Source: DASPKW01 sp038244055 (lineage in GTDB: Bacteria; Planctomycetota; Phycisphaerae; Tepidisphaerales; Tepidisphaeraceae). From it: a stretch of DNA of 34,310 nucleotides. This document shows, piece after piece, positions 7,015-14,796 of the stretch. The stretch is from the NCBI GenBank assembly GCA_038244055.1, contig JBBRTW010000015.1, forward strand, positions 1 to 34,310, written 5' to 3'. Under the pieces are notes generated by a model. It saw only the letters and a program-made list of their open reading frames with translations. It made no database searches and had not been told where the DNA came from. Numbering within the stretch: position 1 is the stretch's first letter; each line of letters starts with the position of its first letter. The position numbers and the translations under genes are program-made.

Positions 7015-7141
7015 CTACTGTCTCCCCCGCGGCCGTTGGACGTTGGACGTTGAACGCCTCATCTTCCTTCCTCTCCCTCCCCCCGCCGCGGCAATAAAAG
7101 GCAGAAGGCAGAGGGCAGAAGGATGAAGGATGAAGGATGAA
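7015..7141. repeat. Mixed heptamer runs (GTTGGAC, GGCAGAA, GGATGAA)
   Basis: Three separate 7-bp families follow each other: GTTGGAC three times near 7035, GGCAGAA three times near 7100, then GGATGAA three times to 7141. They are non-coding. The stretch to 7334 then holds a G-rich palindromic patch and a CGGGCAAGATGCCGCG palindrome at 7283-7302, with no gene. Confidence 0.75.
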
Positions 7142-7334
7142 AAGGAGAAGAATCCATCGCGCTGCCGCCCGGCGAGGCGAGGCGGGGCGGTATGATCGGC
7201 CGCCCCACGCCCCCCCCTCCGAAGATCGCTGCGCTCTTGCTTCTTCGGGCGGAGTACCGCCCGACATCGTGATTACCCGACCCACGGGCAAGATGCCGCG
7301 TGCTACCTCAAATCCACGCCCGCCCCTGTCGGGT

Positions 7335-8153
7335 TCATCCCAGAAACTCCACCATCCGCCTTGCCAGCGCTTGTTTCAGCGCGGGCATCTCCGGCGTGCG
7401 CGGGCCGAGGATTTCGAGGAGGGTGGTGACCGGGCGGCCCAGGCCGCAGGGGTTGATGAGGTTGAAGTAGCGCAGATCCGTCGAATGGTTCAGCGCGATC
7501 CCATGCAGCGTCACCCCCCGCCGGATGCGCACGCCCAGCGCCGCGATCTTTGACAGTGCTGAGTGCTGAGTGCTGAGTGCTGAGTTGAACGAGTTGCGAG
7601 TTGCGAGTTGCGAGTTGTGAGGAGGGTCCGTTGTCCGTTGTCCGTTGTCCGTTGTCATTTTCGAATCGCGCGCATCAACTGACAACGGACCACTGACAAC
7701 TGACAACGGACCTTCTCGCTTCTCGCTTCTGACTTCTGACTTCTGTCCCAAAACCCACGCCCCCGGCGCTCCCGCATCCTTCACCGCCTCCACCCCAAAC
7801 TCTCCGAGGGTGGCGATGAGGATGTCTTCGAGAAGATGCACGTAGCCGCCGACACTCAGCCCCCGGTCGGCCAGGCGGATGATCGGGTAGGCCACGAGCT
7901 GGCCGGGGCCGTGGAAGGTGATGTCGCCGCCGCGGTCGGACTCGACGACTTCAACGCCCATCTCCGCCAGCGCCTCGGCCGATGCCAGCAGATTCTTCGC
8001 GCTGTCGGCCGCCCGCCTTCCGAACGTAATCACCGGCCGATGCTCCAGCAGAAACAGCACGCTTTCCCCGCCGGCCGAAACCTCCGCGTGCGCTGACTCC
8101 TGCAGCGCCCACGCCTCGCGGTAGCTAATGAGATTGAGATCGCGAATGATCAC
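7335..8153 (-). CDS. lipB: Octanoyltransferase LipB with internal repeat insertion
   Basis: LipB moves octanoyl groups from acyl carrier protein to lipoyl domains, the first step of lipoate synthesis. Family blocks are clear: LLEHRPVITFGRR (35-47), GGDITFHGPGQLVAYPI (75-91), KIAALGVRI with catalytic Lys202, and the NPCG site with catalytic Cys236. Without residues 135-201 it would be about 205 residues, the usual size. Those 67 extra residues sit between GAWV and KIAALG, where relatives have only about three, and are encoded by heptamer repeats in frame. The surrounding fold is otherwise complete, so it may still work with a long exposed loop. The GTG start overlaps the TGA of the upstream CorC-type gene. 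Confidence 0.9.
   Translation of the reverse strand: MIIRDLNLISYREAWALQESAHAEVSAGGESVLFLLEHRPVITFGRRAADSAKNLLASAEALAEMGVEVVESDRGGDITFHGPGQLVAYPIIRLADRGLSVGGYVHLLEDILIATLGEFGVEAVKDAGAPGAWVLGQKSEVRSEKREGPLSVVSGPLSVDARDSKMTTDNGQRTTDPPHNSQLATRNSFNSALSTQHSALSKIAALGVRIRRGVTLHGIALNHSTDLRYFNLINPCGLGRPVTTLLEILGPRTPEMPALKQALARRMVEFLG
7551..7751. repeat. Heptamer-repeat insert inside lipB
   Basis: About 201 bp of four successive 7-bp families: GAGTGCT, GAGTTGC, GTCCGTT and CTTCTGA/CTTCTCG. Arms at 7625-7657 and 7680-7712 are reverse complements at 30 of 33 positions around a 22-base loop, so the core can form a strong hairpin. There are no stop codons in the lipB frame and the length is a multiple of three. 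The same GAGTTGC family occurs in the intergenic block at 6490-6530 and 6808-6838. Confidence 0.92.
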
Positions 8154-9403
8154 GCATCCACCAGCTCCACCCGCACCCGATCCACCCGCTGGGGCTCGGC
8201 CGCCAGGATCGTGTATTTCGCCCGCTCGTGCTGGAAGGAGGTCCCCGCCGGCGGGATTCGCCCGAGTGTCATCGATATGAACCCGCCCAGCGTCTCGTAC
8301 CCCGCATCCTCCGGCAGGTGCAAATCCATCTGCCGATTAAGATCGACGATATACATCCGCGCATCGACCTCCGCGCTCTTCTCATCGATGCGCTTGAACG
8401 AAGATGGCCCGGCCGGCTCATGCTCATCGGAGATTTCCCCCACCAGCTCTTCGAGGATGTCTTCGATGGTGACCAGGCCCGCCGTGCCGCCGTATTCATC
8501 GGCCACGATGGCGATATGCACTTTCTGGATTCGAAAATCCTTGAGCAGATCGCGCAGGGGTTTGATCTCGGGGACGAACACGGCCGGCCGCATCGCCGAG
8601 CGGATGTTGAACTCCTCGGGAGGCTGGCCGAGATGCTTGAGCAGGTCGCGGGCATAGAGGATGCCGGCGATGTGGTCGAGGGTGTCATCGTAGACCGGCA
8701 CGCGCGAGTGGCCTGATTCTTCGAGAGTCTTCTTGACCTGCTCCAGCGAGGCGTGAATCTCCAATGCCACGATCTCCGGCCGCGCCGTCATGATCTGGCC
8801 GACCTGGGTATCGCGGAACTCGATGACCGATTCGATCATCTCGCGCTCCACCCGATCGACCACGCCATCCTTCTCACCCTCGGCGACCACCGACATGATC
8901 TCCTGCTCGATCTCCTCGGCCTCGGGCTCCTTGTGCCCGCCCGCCAGGCGGAGGACCATGCGATCGACCCCGTGCATGATCCGCGTGAATGGGAGGAATA
9001 TAATCCGCAGCGCCAGGAGCACGCCGCCGAAGATCCCGAGTATCGGCTCGGCCGCGTGGCGCGAGATGGCGTGGGGGATGGCCACCGAGCTGAGGACGGT
9101 CAGCACCATGGTGGCGATGGTGGCCAGCAGGTAATGCGTCCACCAGTGGTGATCGGGGTTGTCGAACACCCGCAGCAGGGCCAGGAGGATCAGGATGTTG
9201 GCCACCAGCCGGCAGGAGGCGGTGACGAAGATCAGGTCCGAGGTATTGCGGATCAGCGGCTCGTAGAGGCGGGTGCGGCCGCGAATTTCCAGGTAATCCG
9301 AAAGCCGCGCCCGCGAGTAATCGCGCAGGCAGTAGGCCGCGATGGAGAACGCCAGCGAAGCCAGGATCGCCGCGACGAGCGTGAGCGCGAGGAGCAGTGT
9401 CAT
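8150..9403 (-). CDS. CorC/HlyC (CNNM-CBS) family membrane protein
   Basis: A 417-residue protein of the CorC/TlyC 'hemolysin' family, thought to act in magnesium or cobalt transport at the cytoplasmic membrane. Hydrophobic segments lie at about 1-24, 60-80, 90-110 and 120-145 (CNNM region). Then comes the conserved EREMIESVIEFRDTQVGQIM linker, two CBS domains (about 205-265, with SGHSRVPVYD, and 270-330, with IVADEYGGTAGLVTIEDILE), and the CorC_HlyC transporter-associated domain to the C terminus (GGFISMTLGRIPPAG). The ATG at 9403 overlaps the ybeY stop as ATGA. Its position between ybeY and lipB mirrors the common ybeY-corC pairing in bacteria. Confidence 0.92.
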   Translation of the reverse strand: MTLLLALTLVAAILASLAFSIAAYCLRDYSRARLSDYLEIRGRTRLYEPLIRNTSDLIFVTASCRLVANILILLALLRVFDNPDHHWWTHYLLATIATMVLTVLSSVAIPHAISRHAAEPILGIFGGVLLALRIIFLPFTRIMHGVDRMVLRLAGGHKEPEAEEIEQEIMSVVAEGEKDGVVDRVEREMIESVIEFRDTQVGQIMTARPEIVALEIHASLEQVKKTLEESGHSRVPVYDDTLDHIAGILYARDLLKHLGQPPEEFNIRSAMRPAVFVPEIKPLRDLLKDFRIQKVHIAIVADEYGGTAGLVTIEDILEELVGEISDEHEPAGPSSFKRIDEKSAEVDARMYIVDLNRQMDLHLPEDAGYETLGGFISMTLGRIPPAGTSFQHERAKYTILAAEPQRVDRVRVELVDA

Positions 9404-9876
9404 CGGTTCCCCCGTCGTGGTGCAGGCTTAAACACGGCCCCCACGCCGATCTGATTGAGGATGGAATCTTCCCTGGCGTGCATCTTGGCGAAGTCGCGCT
9501 CGGTTCTATCGTCATACCCGCACAAGTGCAACATGCCGTGCAGCGCGTAGAGCAGCAGCTCCTCGCGCAGGGCCACGCCGCGGGCCTTGGCCTCTTTGGT
9601 CGCATAGGGCACGCACACATACACTTCGCCCGCGATCGGCCGGCCTTTGCCATCCAGATCGATCGGGAACGTCAGCACATCCGTCGGCCCGGCGAGGCCC
9701 ATAAAATCCATGTGCAGCCGCGACATGGTCGCGTTATTGGTGAGAATGACCTGCATCTCCGCCAGCCGCGCCCGCAGCAGGGGCCGGGCAGCCCCCAGAT
9801 ATTTGCGGAGATACCGAACGTGAGCCCGGGCAAGGCGCGGCGGCTGCGGGGTGACTGTGAGCGCGAAGGCGGGCAT
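9400..9876 (-). CDS. ybeY: Endoribonuclease YbeY (rRNA maturation)
   Basis: A 158-residue YbeY, the zinc-dependent endoribonuclease used in 16S rRNA maturation and ribosome quality control. Hallmarks are DVLTFPIDLDG, AGEVYVCVPYA and the zinc site HGMLHLCGYDD. The first two zinc-ligand His residues are there; the third, His in the usual GYDH, reads Asp here (GYDDRTERD). This needs care, as some planctomycete copies seem to have GYDD. The ATG at 9876 gives the usual size; the frame open to 10023 is encoded by TTTGACA-type repeats and is rejected. The stop overlaps the start of the CorC-type gene by 4 bases. Confidence 0.9.
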   Translation of the reverse strand: MPAFALTVTPQPPRLARAHVRYLRKYLGAARPLLRARLAEMQVILTNNATMSRLHMDFMGLAGPTDVLTFPIDLDGKGRPIAGEVYVCVPYATKEAKARGVALREELLLYALHGMLHLCGYDDRTERDFAKMHAREDSILNQIGVGAVFKPAPRRGNR

Positions 9877-9892
9877 GGGAATGGCAATGTCA

Positions 9893-10053
9893 AACGGCCA
9901 ATGCCAAATGTCAAATGTCAAACGATGTTTGCGGCCCTTATCCCACTTCGCAGGTTGGCGCAGCGGTCGAAGGGAGGATACAGATGGCGGGTAGCGATTG
10001 GTGCCAAAAAAAAATCGTCTCATCGTCTCATCGTCTCATCGTCTCATCGTCCC
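9893..10053. repeat. AAATGTC heptamers and TCATCGTC octamers
   Basis: Upstream of ybeY are CAAATGT 7-mers (9905-9923) after a GGCCAATGCC variant. At 10016-10053 the octamer TCATCGTC is repeated four times. The stop codon of the aminotransferase gene (10044-10046) lies inside this octamer run. This is the only clear 8-bp unit in the window; all the others are 7 or 21. Confidence 0.75.
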
Positions 10054-10958
10054 TCTTCCACCTCCTCCCCCACCCACCCCATCATCCGCTCCGTCACCTC
10101 CCCCGCCCCCCCGCCGCCCTCCCCAAACTCATGCTTCTCCACCCGCCCCACCGGCATCACCTGCATGATGCTGTTCGTCAAGAAAACCTCATCCGCCTCC
10201 AGAAGCATCTCGATCGAAATCGCCTCCAGCCTCACCGGCAGTTTGTTCTTCAGCGCGATCTCCAGCACCGCCCCGCGCATGACTCCCGGCAAAACATTAG
10301 ACCGCTTGTATGGACACGCGGCCGCCACGGAGGGAATCAGCAGGTCATCGTTCGTCGGCGGCGTGACCAGCACTCCATCTTTCACCATGAACACATTGGA
10401 GATGCTCCCCGACTGCAAAAAGTTATGCACGTTGAACCACAGCGCCTCCCCCGCCCCGCCCCGCGCGGCCTCGCGCATCGATGCCAGGCGCGATTGATAG
10501 TTCAGTGTCTTATGCCCCGCCTGGATATCGTACGGGTTGAGCTTCTGCTCATCCTCCACGACGACGCTCATTCCCTGCGCGTAGAAACTGGCCGGGTAGG
10601 GCTGCAGCTCCGTGGCGGTCACGAAGCAGTTGGGCGTCAGCACCATCCCCTGCTTCACATCCGCTCTCGCCTGCCCGCGCGTCACCGTCACCCGCAGCCG
10701 CGCATCCGATAGATTGTTCCGCCCCATCGCCCCCATCACCGCCGCCTCCAGTTCCCCATCCGAATACTGCAACGGGATTAATAGCTCCTCGCACGATCGC
10801 CGCAGCCTCTGAAAATGCCGCGCCAGCCGGAACACTTTCCCCTCCTTGGCCCGCATGGTGGTGACCGCGCCCGCCCCGTGCAGAAGCCCCGTATCCCGCA
10901 ACGAAATCTGCGGCCCATCCTCATCCACGAATTGCCCGTTCATCCAAGCGGTTGCCAT
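10044..10958 (-). CDS. Class IV aminotransferase (IlvE/PabC-like)
   Basis: A 304-residue PLP enzyme of fold-type IV, either a branched-chain amino-acid aminotransferase or an aminodeoxychorismate lyase. Signature parts are WMNGQFVDEDG at the start, the SLRDTGLLHGAGAVTTMR block, the PLP lysine in HKTLNYQSRLASM, the SGSISNVFMVKDG phosphate-binding loop, LPGVMR and EVFLTNSIMQVMPV. The length fits either group, so the choice is left open. The ATG at 10958 is followed by the usual MNGQ five residues later; the ribosome site is weak. The last 25 residues are Gly/Glu-rich and end in a repeat run. A divergent lipoprotein gene lies 262 bases away. Confidence 0.88.
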   Translation of the reverse strand: MATAWMNGQFVDEDGPQISLRDTGLLHGAGAVTTMRAKEGKVFRLARHFQRLRRSCEELLIPLQYSDGELEAAVMGAMGRNNLSDARLRVTVTRGQARADVKQGMVLTPNCFVTATELQPYPASFYAQGMSVVVEDEQKLNPYDIQAGHKTLNYQSRLASMREAARGGAGEALWFNVHNFLQSGSISNVFMVKDGVLVTPPTNDDLLIPSVAAACPYKRSNVLPGVMRGAVLEIALKNKLPVRLEAISIEMLLEADEVFLTNSIMQVMPVGRVEKHEFGEGGGGAGEVTERMMGWVGEEVEEGR

Positions 10959-11121
10959 AGCCGGTGATCTTACGGACCGCCCCGGTTTTTTCACCCTTCT
11001 CAATGCGCCGCTCGGCTTGCGGATGGCGGAGGCGGTTCGATGGCCTTCGATCCGCAATCCGCGAATCGCCAATCCGCGCTCCGCAATGCAACACGGGGCG
11101 GCAAATTCTGCGCCAGGCGGG

Positions 11122-11149
11122 TTGCAATCAACTCTTCGACGGTTAATTT
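11122..11149 (+). promoter_or_regulatory. Possible sigma70 promoter for TPR lipoprotein gene
   Basis: TTGCAA at 11122 and TAATTT at 11144 are separated by 16 bases, followed by an 11221 start with a GGAGG site. This is a match by eye only, in a 262-base divergent gap that also holds AATCCGC-type repeats near 11055-11095. Confidence 0.3.
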
Positions 11150-11220
11150 AGGCGGGAGAATGGATTCATCCTGCCCGGGTTGCCCGGGCGGGTTCCCGTT
11201 TGGGTTGCATGGAGGCTGCT

Positions 11221-12117
11221 ATGGCTTGCATATCGGGATCGCGTTTTCTGGGGCTGTCGGGCTTGCTGGTGCTGGCGGTGGCGGCCGTGGTGGGGGGCGG
11301 GCTGGCGGGATGCTCGGACATGATCACCTATTCCAACGAGGCCCGGGAATCGGGAATCGAGGCCTACAACCAGGAACGCTACGCCGATGCGGCCGGTGCA
11401 TTCCGGGCGGCCCTGAAGCAGGATCCGCGCGACTATCAATCGCAATACTTTCTGGGAATGGCCTCGCTGAAGCTGGGGAGCTGTCAGCAGGCGATGGTGG
11501 CCTTCCGGTCGTGCCTGGACATGCGCACCCTGACCAACGCCGGGCGCGAGGATACCACCACCGCGATCAAGGCGATGGATGGGCTGGCGCAGACGATCGT
11601 CAAGTCGGATGCGGGGGATGTCGAGGTCGACAAGGTCGAGGCCAGCGCCCGCAATACCAAAGGCGCGGCCGCGGCTCAGGACTATTTCATTCTCGGCAAA
11701 GTCTTCCGCTATCGCGGCCTGCCCGATGTGGCCCTGGACTACTACAACCGGGCCTGCATCGCGGACAATAAGAACTTCGACTATCTCAAAGAGTACGGGC
11801 TGTACTGCGAGCAACTGGCGCAGGCGCAGCGGGCCGAGCAGTCCCTGCGGCAGGCCTATGCCATCAACGCCAATGACTCAGAGGTCAGCGCCGCCCTGAC
11901 CCGCCTGGGCATCGTGCCCGGCCTGAGCCTGCGCAACAAGGAAGATCTCAGCAAGCCCCTGGTCCCCAAGGGGCCGATTCCGGAAATGGATATGAACAAG
12001 ATCAAGTCCGCGTTCGGAGGCGGCAGCGAGCCCGCCCCGGCGCGGCCCGCGCCAGTGGTCACTCCTTCTCCATCACCCGCCCCGGCGACGGGGAATACGG
12101 CGCTGCCGCGGGATTGA
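11221..12117 (+). CDS. TPR-repeat lipoprotein
   Basis: A 298-residue predicted lipoprotein. The hydrophobic leader ends in a lipobox, GGLAGC, with the acceptor Cys31. Three or more TPR-like helix pairs follow: IEAYNQERYADAAGAFRAAL, YFLGMASLKLGSCQQAMVAF, YFILGKVFRYRGLPDVALDY and YLKEYGLYCEQLAQAQRAEQ. A Pro/Ala-rich low-complexity tail runs from about 265 to the end. Start 11221 is picked because GGAGG lies just before it; an in-frame ATG at 11200 lacks a site. TPR lipoproteins of this type often serve as scaffolds for envelope complexes. A 12-bp stem hairpin lies 50 bases past the stop. Confidence 0.85.
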   Translation: MACISGSRFLGLSGLLVLAVAAVVGGGLAGCSDMITYSNEARESGIEAYNQERYADAAGAFRAALKQDPRDYQSQYFLGMASLKLGSCQQAMVAFRSCLDMRTLTNAGREDTTTAIKAMDGLAQTIVKSDAGDVEVDKVEASARNTKGAAAAQDYFILGKVFRYRGLPDVALDYYNRACIADNKNFDYLKEYGLYCEQLAQAQRAEQSLRQAYAINANDSEVSAALTRLGIVPGLSLRNKEDLSKPLVPKGPIPEMDMNKIKSAFGGGSEPAPARPAPVVTPSPSPAPATGNTALPRD

Positions 12118-12125
12118 GGGAAGGG

Positions 12126-12155
12126 TTGTTAGTTGTCAGTTGTCAGTTGTTAGTG
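12126..12155. repeat. CAGTTGT heptamer run
   Basis: Four 7-bp units (TTAGTTG, TCAGTTG, TCAGTTG, TTAGTGG) follow the stop of the TPR lipoprotein. A CTGCCTA heptamer run stands on the other side of the terminator, near 12215-12232. Confidence 0.75.
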
Positions 12156-12168
12156 GAAAGAACGAAAA

Positions 12169-12204
12169 GCGGCGGACCCGGTTGTCGGGTCCGCCGCAAT
12201 TCTT
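12169..12204 (+). terminator. Strong stem-loop terminator
   Basis: GCGGCGGACCCG (12169-12180) and CGGGTCCGCCGC (12186-12197) pair perfectly over 12 bp with a 5-base loop. AATTCTTTCC follows, a modest T-rich tract. It fits termination of 11221-12117 on the plus strand, and could also serve the convergent gene. Confidence 0.7.
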
Positions 12205-12301
12205 TCCTGCCCTCTGCCTACTGCCTACTACTTCCTCACGCCGCGATCATCGCGCTGGGAGCGTGCTGAGCCAGCCAAAAGCGGTCGGCAGGGACGCGAA
12301 C

Positions 12302-12748
12302 TTACATGGGCGCTGGATGCCGGCAAATTTGGCAATACGAAAACAGGTCCTTGAATCGCTCGCTCGCTTCTTCGCCAAGCTCCACACGAACCTCAAACCG
12401 ACATTCCCAAATATCGTAAATCCGAACAACCTTGCCGCGATGTTTTCCCACGAGAATGCGCACCCAATCGCCTGCGGCATAGGGGGCTCCATTGCGCCGC
12501 GCCTGGAATTGATACAACGGCGGGAAGAAAACCGCGGCAGCAAGAAAGCCAATCAAAAAACCAAGAACGGCCGCGGCGATCAGCAGGATGATGAACCACA
12601 CTATCGGAATGGCGTCAAGCCGAACGCCCGGGAGCAAACGGATCGCGCACCAGGTTACGCAGCCCACCGTCGATGCGATCAGAATAAAATAAAGCGGCAA
12701 GTTATATGCAAATACCATTTGCGATATTGCCGCGGGCCGCGTCATCAT
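12302..12748 (-). CDS. Small membrane protein with KOW-like C-terminal domain
   Basis: A 148-residue protein with two membrane segments (about 17-38 and 47-76) and a soluble C-terminal part. That part opens with GAPYAAGDWVRILVGKHRG and continues KVVRIYDIW, the look of a KOW-like small beta barrel, and ends FKDLFSYCQICR. The pattern of a hydrophobic hairpin followed by 'GAPF-x-GD-x-V-x-IL-x-G-x-H-x-G' is familiar from planctomycete hypotheticals. The start is either of two adjacent ATG codons (12748 or 12745). The function is unknown. A long plus-strand open frame over the same bases is a shadow. Confidence 0.78.
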   Translation of the reverse strand: MMTRPAAISQMVFAYNLPLYFILIASTVGCVTWCAIRLLPGVRLDAIPIVWFIILLIAAAVLGFLIGFLAAAVFFPPLYQFQARRNGAPYAAGDWVRILVGKHRGKVVRIYDIWECRFEVRVELGEEASERFKDLFSYCQICRHPAPM

Positions 12749-13042
12749 TGGACGATGATAAGCGGCGAAGAGTCGTTAAGAAAGAAATCGCATCCCACCC
12801 AGTTTGATGCCGGTGGCAGTGCAGGCGCTAAACTCCAGCGCTCCCCAGCCCCTTCAAGCCATTACTCTTCTCTTCTTCGTCCCTCGGTCCCTTTGCGCCT
12901 TGGCGTTCATCCTCGGCCGATGCGGATCAACGCGAAGTCGGCGCACAAAGGCGCAGAGCCGCAAAGGCACAGTGAAGAAAAGCTTGTAGTTCGCGGTTTG
13001 GACTTTGCCGGTATGCTTCCGGCGGATTTGGACTGAACAACG
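12749..13042. repeat. Repeat-rich intergenic stretch
   Basis: No gene is seen. At 12809-12835, TGCCGGTGGCAG followed by GGCGCTAAACTC matches the right arm of the 93-bp palindrome at 3367-3459. At about 12888-12970, CCCTTTGCGCCTTGGCG and CACAAAGGCGCAGAGCC face each other as imperfect inverted arms; the same first arm appears near 6716. Confidence 0.6.
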
Positions 13043-13072
13043 AAGCGGCCGCGCTCGAGGGCGCGGCCGCTT
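13043..13072. terminator. Terminator-like hairpin
   Basis: AAGCGGCCGCGC and GCGCGGCCGCTT pair perfectly over 12 bp around a 6-base loop, 72 bases past the stop of the minus-strand oxidoreductase gene. There is no long T tract, so it may be a GC-rich hairpin terminator or a repeat. Confidence 0.55.
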
Positions 13073-13080
13073 GGCTTCTA

Positions 13081-13142
13081 TTCATCATTCATCATTCATC
13101 ATTCAGCACTACTGCCTACTGCCTACTGCGCACTGCCTACTT
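13081..13142. repeat. CATCATT and CTGCCTA heptamer runs
   Basis: Three or four ATTCATC units are followed directly by CTGCCTA units (one variant CTGCGCA), ending three bases before the oxidoreductase stop codon. Both units are 7 bp. Confidence 0.85.
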
Positions 13143-13144
13143 CC

Positions 13145-14464
13145 TCAAATCGTCTTATCCTTCCCCGGCATCGGCACCGGCGCCACGGGCAGCGGCCCGA
13201 ACTCCAGCTTCTGCGGCACCAGGCTGACCTGTGAACCCAGAGCCTGCTGCCAGGTGACGACCTGGCCGGTGTAGGCGGACATTCGGCCCATGACGGCGGT
13301 CAGGACGGACTCGGCGATGCGCTCGCCTTCGTTTAACGGCTTGCCGGCACGGATGGAGGCGATCAGGTCGGCGTGTTCGGTGACGTAGGGGTTGACCATC
13401 TGCTTGGCGGGGAACTTGAAGGAGAGGCCGCCCTGGTCATCGAGGATCTTGCCGCCGGAGACCATGGCGCTGCCCTTGGTGCCCTGGAAGGTTTCGGAGA
13501 CGCGGTTGTAGCACTGATCCTGCTGGCGCGACATGGAGGTGACGTGCGAGCCATCGGAGTATTCGAAATCCACCGCGAAGTGGTCGAAGACCATGCCGAA
13601 GGCCGGATCGGTGCGCACCTGCCGGCCGCCCAGGGCAATGGCCAGCTTGGGATGGCTGCCCATGATCCAGTTGCCGATGTCGATGTTGTGGACGTGCTGC
13701 TCGACGATGAGGTCGCCCGATAGCCAGGTGAAGTACTGCCAGTTGCGGAGCTGCCATTCCATATCCGTCCAGTTCGGCTGGCGCGGCTTGGACCAGAGCT
13801 CGCCGCCAATCCAGTAGACCTGCCCGGCCAGCACCTTGCCGATCGCGCCATCCTGGATGCGCTTGACGGTCTCCACGTACAGCGGGTCATGCCGGCGCTG
13901 GGTGCCGGCGACGAGGCCGAGGTTCTTCTGGGTGGCCACCTTGGCGGCGGCCATGATCTGCCGGCAGCCGGGGGCATCAACCGCCACGGGCTTCTCGGCG
14001 AAGACGTGCTTGCCCTGCTTGATGGCTTCATCGATCATCATCGGCCGGAAACCGGGGGGCGTAGCCAGGATGGCGTAGTCCACCTCGGGCAGGGCCAGGA
14101 GCTGCTTGTAGGAATCCCAGCCGGAGAAGCAGTTCTTGACGAAGTCGAACTGGTTCTTGGGTTTGTCGGCCCACATCGTCTTGGTTTCATCGATCTTGTC
14201 GGGGAAGAGATCGGCGATGGCGATGAGCTTGACGTTCGGATCGGCTTCGAGGGCGTTGGCGACCGCGCCGCGTCCGCGTCCGCCGCAGCCGACCAGGCCG
14301 ATCTTGATGGTGTCATTGCCGGCGGCGTGGGCGAAGTTGCTGCCCAGGGCGGCGAAGGTGGCGTAAGCGGCGGCGGCGGTGGTGCCGGTCTTGAGCAGGC
14401 CGCGGCGGGAGAGACCCGGTTTGGCGAGTTGGCTGGGGCGGGCGATTGGTTGTTTGTTCGACAT
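13145..14464 (-). CDS. Gfo/Idh/MocA-family oxidoreductase, Tat-exported
   Basis: A 439-residue NAD(P)-dependent sugar oxidoreductase of the Gfo/Idh/MocA family. The N terminus is a twin-arginine signal (LSRRGLLKTG, then TTAAAAYATFAALGSNFAHA), so it is exported folded. The Rossmann motif KIGLVGCGGRGRG follows, then AILATPPGFR, the EKPVAVD motif typical of the family, and GTQRRHDPLY. The C-terminal part holds the GGELW and QHVHNIDIGNW catalytic-domain segments. The start at 14464 (MSNKQ) has GAAAGGAAA before it; ATG 14482 lacks a site. Planctomycetes carry many exported paralogs thought to act on polysaccharide sugars; the substrate here is unknown. Confidence 0.9.
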   Translation of the reverse strand: MSNKQPIARPSQLAKPGLSRRGLLKTGTTAAAAYATFAALGSNFAHAAGNDTIKIGLVGCGGRGRGAVANALEADPNVKLIAIADLFPDKIDETKTMWADKPKNQFDFVKNCFSGWDSYKQLLALPEVDYAILATPPGFRPMMIDEAIKQGKHVFAEKPVAVDAPGCRQIMAAAKVATQKNLGLVAGTQRRHDPLYVETVKRIQDGAIGKVLAGQVYWIGGELWSKPRQPNWTDMEWQLRNWQYFTWLSGDLIVEQHVHNIDIGNWIMGSHPKLAIALGGRQVRTDPAFGMVFDHFAVDFEYSDGSHVTSMSRQQDQCYNRVSETFQGTKGSAMVSGGKILDDQGGLSFKFPAKQMVNPYVTEHADLIASIRAGKPLNEGERIAESVLTAVMGRMSAYTGQVVTWQQALGSQVSLVPQKLEFGPLPVAPVPMPGKDKTI

Positions 14465-14647
14465 CGCGAAGTTTCCTTTCATCAGAATTGCCGGCCGGGC
14501 GATTGCGAAGGCGCGGCCAGGCAGACGAAGTTTGGGTTCGAGGGGCTGAGAACTGCCGTAATATCGTGGCGGATTGTACGAATCCGCCCGGCAAGAGGCC
14601 AGACCTCCGCTATTGATATCGCACTGGACGTGCGCGGTTGATTCCCA

Positions 14648-14741
14648 TGTAGCATGGGCATCTTGCCCATGTTAAAGGGGGGGGCAATTTCAGGGACCGG
14701 ATTCGCGGCAGCCGCGGACACGGGCAAGATGCCCGCGCTGC
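14648..14741. repeat. Paired REP-like palindromes (GGGCATCTTGCCC)
   Basis: CATGGGCATCTTGCCCATG (14653-14671) and CGGGCAAGATGCCCG (14721-14735) are each palindromic, and also match each other in inverted sense over about 23 bases, with some 46 bases between. A related single palindrome stands at 7283-7302. The rest of 14465-14796 holds no gene; it separates two divergent genes and must carry both promoters. Confidence 0.75.
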
Positions 14742-14796
14742 GAAAGACCTGTCAGAGCGATGTGAGGCGACTCGTTGCCCTCTTGGAGAATCTATT

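Noticed and set aside
9397..10497. Plus-strand 366-residue open frame
   Set aside because: It overlaps ybeY and the aminotransferase in antisense and crosses repeats.
12140..13036. Plus-strand 298-residue open frame
   Set aside because: It runs antisense through the KOW-like membrane protein gene and a repeat stretch, has no ribosome site and a random composition.
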